64,000 nucleotides of DNA from Pseudomonas sp. B21-023. GTDB taxonomy: Bacteria; Pseudomonadota; Gammaproteobacteria; Pseudomonadales; Pseudomonadaceae. A program made the position numbers and the translations under genes. Position 1 is the stretch's first letter. Every line of letters begins with the position of its first letter. Under the pieces are notes generated by a model, which was not told where the DNA came from, ran no database searches, and saw nothing but the letters and a program-made list of their open reading frames with translations. Of this stretch, positions 57,341-64,000 are shown one piece after another. The DNA lies in NCBI RefSeq assembly GCF_024749165.1, contig NZ_CP087190.1, positions 620,001 through 684,000 of the forward strand, given 5' to 3'.

Positions 57341-57446
57341 CCGGGGCCGCTGTGCGGCCCAATCGCCGGCAAGCCGGCTCCCACAGGTACTGCGCAATCC
57401 TGACCCTGTGGGAGCTGGCTTGCCAGCGAAAGGGCTGCGCAGCAGC
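57341..57446. repeat. REPIN with outer arms before cycA
   Basis: GGGGCCGCTGTGCGGCCC, ATCGCCGGCAAGCCGGCTC and the inverted GTGGGAGCTGGCTTGCCAG with GGGCTGCGCAGCAGCCC form an element between the convergent small gene and cycA. Confidence 0.85.
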
Positions 57447-57455
57447 CCCCTGCGA

Positions 57456-58871
57456 TCAGCGGCTCGACGCGCCTCTCACCGCATTGCGCGGCTGACGCCT
57501 GCTGCGCACAAACTGATAGGTCACCGCCAGGATCACAAACCAGATCGGCGTCACCACCAGCGCCGAGCGCGTATCGGCCTCCAGGCTCAGCAGCACCAGG
57601 ATGCCGGCGAAGAACACCAGGCACACGTAGCACATGAAGCGCCCGCCGGGCATCTTGTAGGTGGATTGTTCATGCAACGCCGCACGTTGCTTGCGGTAGC
57701 TCAGGTACGACAGCAGGATCAGCGTCCAGACGAACATGAACAACACCGCCGACACCGTCGTCACCAGGGTGAAGGCTTCGATCACATTGGGTACCAGGTA
57801 GATCAGCACCGCGCCCAGCAGCAGGCAGGTGCAGGAGAAGTACAGGCCGTTGGCCGGCACCGCGCGGCGCGAGAGTTTCTCGAACGCCCTGGGCGCATCG
57901 CCTTCCTGGGCCAGGCCGAACAGCATGCGGCTGGTGGAGAACACGCCGCTGTTGGCCGACGAGGCGGCCGAGGTCAGTACCACGAAGTTGATGATGCTCG
58001 CCGCCGCCGGCAGGCCGGCCAGCACGAACAGCTCGACGAACGGGCTCTTGCCCGGCACCACGTCGCGCCATGGGGTCACGGCCATGATGGCGATCAGCGC
58101 CAGCACGTAGAACACGATGATGCGGATCGGGATCGAGTTGATCGCCCGTGGCAGGGTGCGCTCGGGGTTCTTCGCTTCGGCGGCGGTGGTGCCCACCAGT
58201 TCGATACCGACGAAGGCGAACACGGCGATCTGGAAGCCGGCGAAGAAGCCCAGCAGGCCGTTGGGGAACATGCCGCCGTCATTCCACAGGTTGGTCAGGG
58301 TGGCGGTGTGCCCGCTCGGCGACTGGAAACCGGTGATGACCATGTACAGGCCGGTGGCGACCAGGCCCATGATGGCGATGATCTTGATCAGGGCGAACCA
58401 GAATTCCATCTCGCCGAACATCTTCACCGTGACCAGGTTCAGCGACAGCAGCAGGGCCACGCAGCTCAGCGCCGGTATCCACTGCGGCAGGTCGGGGAAC
58501 CAGAATTGGGTGTAGGCGGCGATCGCCACCACGTCGGCGATGCCGGTGACCACCCAGCAAAACCAGTAGGTCCAGCCGGTGAAGTAGCCGGCCCAGGGGC
58601 CGAGCAGGTCGGCGGAGAAATCGATGAACGACTTGTAGTTGAGGTTCGACAGCAGCAGCTCGCCCATGGCGCGCATGACGAAGAACAGCATGAAGCCGAT
58701 GATCATGTAGACGAAGATGATCGACGGGCCGGCCAGGCTGATGGTTTTGCCCGATCCCATGAACAGGCCGGTGCCGATGGCGCCGCCAATGGCGATGAGC
58801 TGGATGTGGCGGTTGGTCAGGTTGCGTTGCAGGTGCTGCTCTTCGGAGGGTGTCTGGGAGGTCCGGGTCAT
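57456..58871 (-). CDS. cycA: D-serine/D-alanine/glycine transporter CycA
   Basis: APC-superfamily proton symporter with twelve spans, 471 residues. The sequence is very close to E. coli CycA throughout: RHIQLIAIGGAIGTGLFMGSG, AGYFTGWTYWFCWVVTG, FVGIELVGTTAAE and SAASSANSGVFSTSRMLFG. The ATG at 58871 is chosen for its spacing from a GGA element; ATG at 58880 is possible. It stands alone with REP elements on both sides. Confidence 0.92.
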   Translation of the reverse strand: MTRTSQTPSEEQHLQRNLTNRHIQLIAIGGAIGTGLFMGSGKTISLAGPSIIFVYMIIGFMLFFVMRAMGELLLSNLNYKSFIDFSADLLGPWAGYFTGWTYWFCWVVTGIADVVAIAAYTQFWFPDLPQWIPALSCVALLLSLNLVTVKMFGEMEFWFALIKIIAIMGLVATGLYMVITGFQSPSGHTATLTNLWNDGGMFPNGLLGFFAGFQIAVFAFVGIELVGTTAAEAKNPERTLPRAINSIPIRIIVFYVLALIAIMAVTPWRDVVPGKSPFVELFVLAGLPAAASIINFVVLTSAASSANSGVFSTSRMLFGLAQEGDAPRAFEKLSRRAVPANGLYFSCTCLLLGAVLIYLVPNVIEAFTLVTTVSAVLFMFVWTLILLSYLSYRKQRAALHEQSTYKMPGGRFMCYVCLVFFAGILVLLSLEADTRSALVVTPIWFVILAVTYQFVRSRRQPRNAVRGASSR

Positions 58872-59027
58872 AGGCTGCATTCCATTGAGGGTCAGTCTTT
58901 TTGTGAGCGAAAGCCGAGTAGGCTATCACGTCGCGTTCCAATCGCGGGTGTGGCAGATCGGCACGATCTTGGCGGTACAGCGCGATGCTCGACATGACTG
59001 GAGTCAATGGTTGCATGGGCTGGCCTA

Positions 59028-59101
59028 ATCGCCGGCAAGCCGGCTCCCACAGGGATCGCATCCACCCTTGTGGGAGCCGGCTTGTCGGCGATTAGGCCGG
59101 A
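59028..59101. repeat. REPIN upstream of cycA
   Basis: AATCGCCGGCAAGCCGGCTC and the inverted GAGCCGGCTTGTCGGCGATT form a pair with a short spacer between cycA and the PepSY gene. The flanks GGCCTAATCG and CGATTAGGCC extend the hairpin. Confidence 0.85.
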
Positions 59102-59116
59102 ACAGCCAAGCAAGGC

Positions 59117-60481
59117 TCAGGCCCGGGCCAAGGCCCGTTGCCGCACCACCAGGCTATCCACCACCCACATCACCACCATGGACAACCCCACCAGCGGGAA
59201 GGCGACGCCCAGCAACAGCATCACCCCCACCGCCGTCTTCCAGCGCGGTAGGTCATGGCGCAGCGGCGGCACGCCGAGCCCACCGGCCGGTTTGCGCTTC
59301 CACCACATCACCAGCCCGCTTACCGAACCCAGCAGGATCATCAGGCATACCAGCAGGATGACGAGCTGGTTCAACGACCCGAACATCTTCCCTTCGTGCA
59401 GCATCACCCCCAGCTCCGTGGCGCGGGCCACCGGGCTGTAGTCCTGCCAGCGCACGTCGGCCAGTACTTGGCCGGTATACTGGTCGACATGCAAGGTGGC
59501 GTCGTTGCGCGGATCGTCGGCGAACACGGCGATAGTGAACACGCCGTCGGCACCGGTCGGCAGGGTGATGCTGTAGCCCGGTTCGACCTTGCGCAGGGTG
59601 GCGACCTCCTCGACCTGCTGCAGGCTCACCTGCGGCGCCGCCGGGGCGTGATCCATCATGTGATGCCCGGCATGCTCGGCATGGGCGCCGGACACCGGCA
59701 TCGGCGTGTTCTCCATCGCCCACGGCACGGTCTGGCGGTGGGCGCTGTTGAGGTCGCGCGCTTCTTTATCGGACTTCGGCACGTCGTTCCACATGGCCGC
59801 TGGGAAGCGGTTCCACAGGTCGGCGTACTGCTTGCCCCACAGCCCGGTCCAGGTCATGCCGCTGAGCAGCATCAACAGCAGCAGCGTCGAACCCCAGAAG
59901 CCGGTGACGGCATGCAGGTCGCGCCACAGCAAGCGGCCGCGCGCGCTGAAACGTGGCCACAGCACGCCCGCGCTGCTGCGCCCGCGTGGCCACCAGAGAT
60001 AGAGGCCGGACACAACCAGGACGATGCCCCAGCCGGCCGCCAGTTCCACCAGCCGGTCACCGACCGTGCCGACCATCAGTTCGCCATGCAGGGCGCGGGC
60101 GATGGCCTGCAGGTTCTGCTTGCCATCCTGCTCGCCCAGCACCTTGCCGCTGTACGGGTCGACGAAGACATTCAGCTCGCGCCCGCCGTCATGCACCACG
60201 AACTGCGCGCTGCGCTCGGCGTTGATCGCTGGCAGGTACTGGCCCACCTGCCCCTGGGGATAAGCCTGGCGCACATTGGCCAGCAGCGTGTCGGCAGCCT
60301 GCCGGTGATGGCCGGCCTCGACCACCATCAGCTCGCGGTACATCAACGGGTCGAGTTGTGGCTTGAACAGGTAGATGATCCCGGTAAGCGCCAGCAGGAT
60401 CATGAACGGCGCCACGAACAGCCCGGCATAGAAATGCCAGCGCCACGCCAGGTTGTAGAAGGAAACGTTTGGTTTGCTCAT
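59117..60481 (-). CDS. PepSY-associated transmembrane protein
   Basis: A 454-residue inner-membrane protein with about four spans and PepSY domains, of the PiuB/FegB-like family that occurs next to TonB-dependent receptors and is thought to reduce or release the imported metal. A His/Met-rich loop (HAEHAGHHMMDHAP) near residue 275 suits copper. It is downstream of the OprC-like receptor and read in the same direction. Confidence 0.88.
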   Translation of the reverse strand: MSKPNVSFYNLAWRWHFYAGLFVAPFMILLALTGIIYLFKPQLDPLMYRELMVVEAGHHRQAADTLLANVRQAYPQGQVGQYLPAINAERSAQFVVHDGGRELNVFVDPYSGKVLGEQDGKQNLQAIARALHGELMVGTVGDRLVELAAGWGIVLVVSGLYLWWPRGRSSAGVLWPRFSARGRLLWRDLHAVTGFWGSTLLLLMLLSGMTWTGLWGKQYADLWNRFPAAMWNDVPKSDKEARDLNSAHRQTVPWAMENTPMPVSGAHAEHAGHHMMDHAPAAPQVSLQQVEEVATLRKVEPGYSITLPTGADGVFTIAVFADDPRNDATLHVDQYTGQVLADVRWQDYSPVARATELGVMLHEGKMFGSLNQLVILLVCLMILLGSVSGLVMWWKRKPAGGLGVPPLRHDLPRWKTAVGVMLLLGVAFPLVGLSMVVMWVVDSLVVRQRALARA

Positions 60482-60539
60482 GGGAGCCTCCCGTAGACCT
60501 TGTGTGGGCGCGGTCAGGCCCCGCGCCCGTTTGTTGTTG

Positions 60540-62606
60540 TCAGAAGCTGAAGTCGACCTTGGTCCAGAAGGTCCTGCCTGGCTCGTTCACCGGCTGGGTA
60601 CTGTTGGCCGGGTAGCCGAACCCGGCGTTCCCGGCCAGGTTCAGGTGCTCGGCGTAGGCCTTGTCGAACAGGTTGTCGACGCCCGCGCTGAGCTTGAGGT
60701 TGTTGTTCACCTTGTAGGCACCGTTGAGCGAGAACACGCCGAAGCCGGCACTTTTGTCGTAGTCCTTGCCGACCACGTTGCCCTGGTTCTGGGCGATGCG
60801 GTTCTGCTCGGCCACCAGGCGCCACAGGGCGCCGACGCTCCAGGTGTCGCGGCTGTAGGTCAGGCCCAGGCGGCTTTCCAAGGGCGGCATTTGCGGTAGC
60901 GCCTTGCCATCACTGCTGTTCTTGCCCCAAGCGTAGGCGAGCGTGGCGTCGGCCTTCCAGTTCTCGGTCAGCTTGTAGGCCGCGCCCAGTTCACCGCCCA
61001 TGATGCGGGCGTCGATGTTCTGCGCCTGGGAGGTGAGGTTGCCCATCATGTTGCGTTGGTAGTCGAACAGGATGTAGTCGCGGATCTGGCCAACATAGCC
61101 CGATGCCCAGGCTTCCAGACGCTCGTCGCGATACTGGATGCCGAAGTCGAGCTGGGTGGTTTTCTCCGGCTTGATGCCGTCGAAGGCATTCACCGAGCCG
61201 GCCGGGGGGCGCTTGGGCGAGAACAGCTCCCAGTAGTCGGGGAAGCGCTGGGTGTGACCGAGGCCGATGTAGGTGGTGGCGGGGATCGCCGCCAGGTCGT
61301 GCTCGTAGCGCACGAAACCGCTGGGCAGCGTGTCGGCGCGGGTGTCGCCCTCGGTGGCGCTGCCCTTGCGGAAGTCGCGGGCCGAGGCGCGGTCCAGGCG
61401 GGCGCCGGTGATCAGGCGGTCCTCGCCGGTCGCATACCAGGTGAGCTCGCCGAAGGCGCCGTAGTTGTGGAAGTCGGCATCCTTGGTCCAAGGCTGGCCC
61501 TTGTGCGCGTTGACCCCCATGCCGCCACGCTGGCGGTGCTCGTTGGTCTGCGCATCGATGCCGCTGATCAGTTGCACGTCAGCCCAGCGCCAGGTGGCCT
61601 TGATCCGCGCACCCAGGGTGCGGCGGTCGACGTTGCTGACCATGGGCATGCCCATCATGCCGCTGCCCGACGGGGTGCGCAGGGTGTAGTTGTCCATCAC
61701 GTGGTCGGCGTAGTTGTAGTAGACCTGCGCCTCGACCTTGTCGAGCATCTCGCCGAGGTTGGACTTCTCGAAGCGCAGCCCCAGGCTTTCACGCTTGAAC
61801 TGGGAACCGTCCATGCCACGCCCGGCGGAGCGGGCCTCGCCGTCGCCCTTGCCGGCGGTCAGCTCGAGCAGGGTGTCGGCGTCCGGGGTCCAGCCGAGGC
61901 TGACATCGCCGTTCCACTTGTCCCAGCGCGAAGGCACGGTGTCGCCGTTGCCGTCTTCGAAGTCGTCCGAGTGCGACTGGTTGCCGACGAAGCGCACATA
62001 GCCGAGCTGGTTGCCGGCCGCGGCGTCTAGCACTTTGTCGAAGCGACCGTTGGAGCCGGCCAGCACGCTGCCGTTGACCCGGCTGCCGAGCTCGCCGAAT
62101 TTCTCCGGGTCACGCTCGAAGAGTATGGTACCGGCCGAACCGCCCGGCCCCCAGATCACGCTTTGCGGGCCCTTGATCACGGTGAGGCGGTCGTAGGTTT
62201 CCGGGGAGATGTACGAGGTCGGGGCGTCCATGCGGCCCGGGCAGGCGCCGAGCATCATGCCGCCGTTGGTGAGGATGTTCAGGCGCGAGCCGAACATGCC
62301 GCGCAGCACCGGGTCGCCATTGGTGCCGCCCGCGCGGATCACCGAGAAACCGGGGATGGTCTTGAGGTAGTCGCCGCCGTCGCTGGCCGGCACGGGCTGG
62401 CGCGGGTCCTTGGGGTTGGTGACCACGGTCAGCGGCGAGCTCGGGGCGATGGCGGTGATCACCGTCGGGCTCAGCTCGGCAGTGTCGTGGATGTGGCCTT
62501 CATGGCCGGTTTCGACGGCAAAGGCCAGTGGCGCGAGCAGCGAGCCGCACAGTACGGCGATGGTCCCACGCAGGGAAAGTGCAAAAACAGGGGTGCAGCC
62601 GGACAT
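60540..62606 (-). CDS. oprC: TonB-dependent copper receptor, OprC-like
   Basis: Outer-membrane copper receptor, 688 residues. A signal peptide (LCGSLLAPLAFA) is followed by a plug domain with LRGMFGSRLNILTNGG and a 22-strand barrel ending in the aromatic F of KVDFSF. The Cys122-x3-Met126 motif (CPGRM) and His302/Met304 (HVM) match the copper site known in P. aeruginosa OprC (C143, M147, H323, M325). An N-terminal HEGHIHD stretch may also bind metal. Confidence 0.93.
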   Translation of the reverse strand: MSGCTPVFALSLRGTIAVLCGSLLAPLAFAVETGHEGHIHDTAELSPTVITAIAPSSPLTVVTNPKDPRQPVPASDGGDYLKTIPGFSVIRAGGTNGDPVLRGMFGSRLNILTNGGMMLGACPGRMDAPTSYISPETYDRLTVIKGPQSVIWGPGGSAGTILFERDPEKFGELGSRVNGSVLAGSNGRFDKVLDAAAGNQLGYVRFVGNQSHSDDFEDGNGDTVPSRWDKWNGDVSLGWTPDADTLLELTAGKGDGEARSAGRGMDGSQFKRESLGLRFEKSNLGEMLDKVEAQVYYNYADHVMDNYTLRTPSGSGMMGMPMVSNVDRRTLGARIKATWRWADVQLISGIDAQTNEHRQRGGMGVNAHKGQPWTKDADFHNYGAFGELTWYATGEDRLITGARLDRASARDFRKGSATEGDTRADTLPSGFVRYEHDLAAIPATTYIGLGHTQRFPDYWELFSPKRPPAGSVNAFDGIKPEKTTQLDFGIQYRDERLEAWASGYVGQIRDYILFDYQRNMMGNLTSQAQNIDARIMGGELGAAYKLTENWKADATLAYAWGKNSSDGKALPQMPPLESRLGLTYSRDTWSVGALWRLVAEQNRIAQNQGNVVGKDYDKSAGFGVFSLNGAYKVNNNLKLSAGVDNLFDKAYAEHLNLAGNAGFGYPANSTQPVNEPGRTFWTKVDFSF

Positions 62607-62675
62607 AATGATTCCAGTCGATCAGTCATGAGTCAGCGCGAAGCCTCCTGGCTTCGGGCGTTTATCGCGTTGTGT

Positions 62676-63101
62676 TCAGGCGACGATCGAACGGGGTGGC
62701 GCGCGGCTGCGGGCGCCGGGGAATACAGCCTGCCGGGCATGGCCCTGGCGCGTGGCATTGGTGAGGTGGACAGGGGGGATCTGGCTGCCCGCTGTCAGCG
62801 GGCTGAGGGTCTGGGGCAGGGCGGGGCAGTTGAACAGCAGGCTGCAGTAGCCGCACTTCTCCCACATGACATGCAGCTGGCCATCGTTGCCGTGGCCATG
62901 GTGCTCGTCGTGGGCCATGGGCATGCTCATCGACATGTCCATGGGCATGGCCATGCCGGCGTGGTGCTCCATCGGCATCGACTGGGAAACCAGCGGGCCG
63001 ATGAAGATCATCCACATGGCGAACAGGCTCAGCCAGCCGCCACCGACGCGCCTGCGATCAGGGCGGGTGCTGCGGGCGGAGCTGTAGCGCGGCAGGCTCA
63101 T
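62676..63101 (-). CDS. DUF2946 protein with Met/His-rich metal region
   Basis: A 141-residue protein with one hydrophobic segment (LSLFAMWMIFIGPLVSQS). A Met/His run at about residues 43-72 (MEHHAGMAMPMDMSM, then HDEHHGHG) and a CGYC motif follow. DUF2946 proteins occur beside copper receptors; the Met/His region suggests Cu(I)/Cu(II) binding. It lies 20 bases after the PCu(A)C gene in the same direction. Confidence 0.85.
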   Translation of the reverse strand: MSLPRYSSARSTRPDRRRVGGGWLSLFAMWMIFIGPLVSQSMPMEHHAGMAMPMDMSMSMPMAHDEHHGHGNDGQLHVMWEKCGYCSLLFNCPALPQTLSPLTAGSQIPPVHLTNATRQGHARQAVFPGARSRAPPRSIVA

Positions 63102-63121
63102 GGCGAGCGCCTGTCAGTCGG

Positions 63122-63607
63122 TCAGTGCGTGTGTTCGTGCGCTGCAGCCTGCTCGGCCGGCGGCTGCTTCTGCACCGCGACGTCGACCGTGACGTCACCG
63201 GCTTTCTCGAAGTGCAGTGTCAGCGGGAAGCGCTTGCCGTCGGTGAGCAGGCTGCGGTCCTTGGGCTGCATGATCATCACGTGGTAGGCGCTGGGGGCGA
63301 ACACCACATCCTTGCCGGCCGGGACCAACACGCTGGGCACATGTTGCATCTTCATGGCGCCGGCGGCGCTCATCACATGCTCATGCAACTGGGCGTCGTC
63401 GCTGACGGGGCTTTTCACCGAAAGCAGGCGGTCATCGGCCTTGCCGTTGTTGTGCACGACAAAGTAGGCGGCGACGTTGGGCGCGTTCGGCGGCAGCTCC
63501 AGCGACCAGGGGTGGGCGATGTGCAGGTCGCCGACGTTGTACTCGTGGGCGTTGGCGTAGGCGCCGGGCAGCAGCAGGGCGGCCAGGACGAGGGCTTGCT
63601 TGAGCAT
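63122..63607 (-). CDS. PCu(A)C-type periplasmic copper chaperone
   Basis: A 161-residue precursor with an N-terminal signal peptide (ALVLAALLLPGAYANA) and the PCu(A)C fold. The H(M)x10Mx21HxM-type ligands are visible in HEHVMSAAGAMKMQHV and AYHVMIM. A His-rich C-terminus (AAAHEHTH) is additional. It delivers copper, for example to cytochrome oxidase CuA. The ATG at 63607 is taken because the signal peptide begins there. Confidence 0.92.
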   Translation of the reverse strand: MLKQALVLAALLLPGAYANAHEYNVGDLHIAHPWSLELPPNAPNVAAYFVVHNNGKADDRLLSVKSPVSDDAQLHEHVMSAAGAMKMQHVPSVLVPAGKDVVFAPSAYHVMIMQPKDRSLLTDGKRFPLTLHFEKAGDVTVDVAVQKQPPAEQAAAHEHTH

Positions 63608-63654
63608 GGGTGAGTCTCCGGTCTGTTCAGGTTCTGAAGGACAGCGTAGTGAAC

Positions 63655-64000
63655 TCAGACCAGCGGAGAGGCACGGGGATTGAGCGCGGGCCAGAGCTGG
63701 CGCGGCGTGAGTTGGTAGTCGGCGAGGTGCGGCAGGTGCCCGGCGATCAGAAGCGGCGGGTTGTGCAACTGTGGCGGGTAGCTGGGCAAGGCCAGCAGTG
63801 GCGCCGCGCCCAGGCAGCACCAGCAGTTCATCATGCTGGCGCTGTCGTCGCTTTGCGGCCCCAGGTCGATCTTGGCCAGGGCCTGGACATCGACCTTGGC
63901 CTTGTTGGCCATGCTGGAGCAGAAAGCCCCCCACAGCAGCTGCTCGGCCGGGCCCTTGGGCGCGGCCGAAGACAGCGGCATGGCCAGCAGGTTGAACAGC
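63655..64000 (-). CDS. DUF2946 family protein, 5' end outside the window
   Basis: The frame is open to the window edge (codons LFNLLA precede the Met at 63981), so the start is missing. The visible 114 residues include MMNCWCCLG, a Cys-rich motif similar to CGYC of the first DUF2946 protein, and LPHLADYQLTPRQLWPAL. It is upstream of the PCu(A)C gene, probably first or near first in the copper cluster. Confidence 0.8.
   Translation of the reverse strand, partial: LFNLLAMPLSSAAPKGPAEQLLWGAFCSSMANKAKVDVQALAKIDLGPQSDDSASMMNCWCCLGAAPLLALPSYPPQLHNPPLLIAGHLPHLADYQLTPRQLWPALNPRASPLV

Overview
The window looks like a chromosomal segment of a Pseudomonas of the P. putida group. The basis is the high-GC coding style, the gene order amiB-mutL-miaA-hfq-hflX-hflKC-hisZ-purA, the azurin, OprC-type copper receptor and urea transporter genes, and many Pseudomonas-type REP palindromes (cores GCCGGCTTGCCGGC and GCGGGCTTGCCCCGC). 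Species assignment rests on recognised protein families and gene order; no search was run.

Layout. 1-10.4 kb: conserved housekeeping run on the + strand (cell-wall amidase, mismatch repair, tRNA modification, Hfq, HflX, HflK/HflC, HisZ, PurA). 10.5-13.5 kb: a chemoreceptor preceded by a sigma-54-type promoter, then an AT-richer island with a compact Rhs-core protein carrying a variable C-terminal domain. 13.6-16.7 kb: a ferric-iron ABC permease and binding protein (no ATPase gene nearby) and two identical tRNA-Leu(CAG) genes, all on the minus strand. 16.9-26.6 kb: rnr-rlmB, rpsF-rpsR-DUF2232-rplI, dnaB, ygiQ. 26.7-30.2 kb: LOG-family protein, an unlisted 30-codon ORF, azurin with an ANR-type box, nadE-pncB. 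30.6-35.8 kb: livKHMGF branched-chain amino acid transporter behind a full-consensus sigma-54 promoter. 35.9-36.4 kb: a gene-free stretch with a dense cluster of DnaA-box-like sequences. 36.5-50.8 kb: mixed accessory metabolism and stress genes (SDR dehydrogenase, AGE isomerase, DesT/FabR-like regulator, a secreted 15-residue tandem-repeat protein, AsmA, ferritin-like protein, OsmE, lipase, EamA transporter, AraC regulator, PsiF, AI-2E-type permease, Hsp70-like protein, CbpA/CbpM behind a sigma-32 promoter, GNAT acetyltransferase). 50.9-56.6 kb: urtABCDE urea transporter with sigma-54 and NtrC-like sites. 56.7-57.3 kb: a structured leader in front of a tiny KIVPDPP peptide gene coupled to a small helical protein. 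57.4-64 kb: cycA, then a copper-uptake cluster (DUF2946, PCu(A)C chaperone, DUF2946, OprC-like receptor, PepSY membrane protein) read on the minus strand.

How it fits together. Nitrogen acquisition is a theme: the liv and urt operons both carry sigma-54 promoters, and urt also has an NtrC-like site. Metal handling is another: the iron ABC genes, the ferritin-like protein and the copper cluster. The stretches that deserve most attention are the DnaA-box cluster downstream of livF, the structured leader with its KIVPDPP peptide gene, the compact Rhs protein with a His/Cys-containing tail and no visible immunity gene, and the azurin upstream region with a small ORF and two different operator-like sites.
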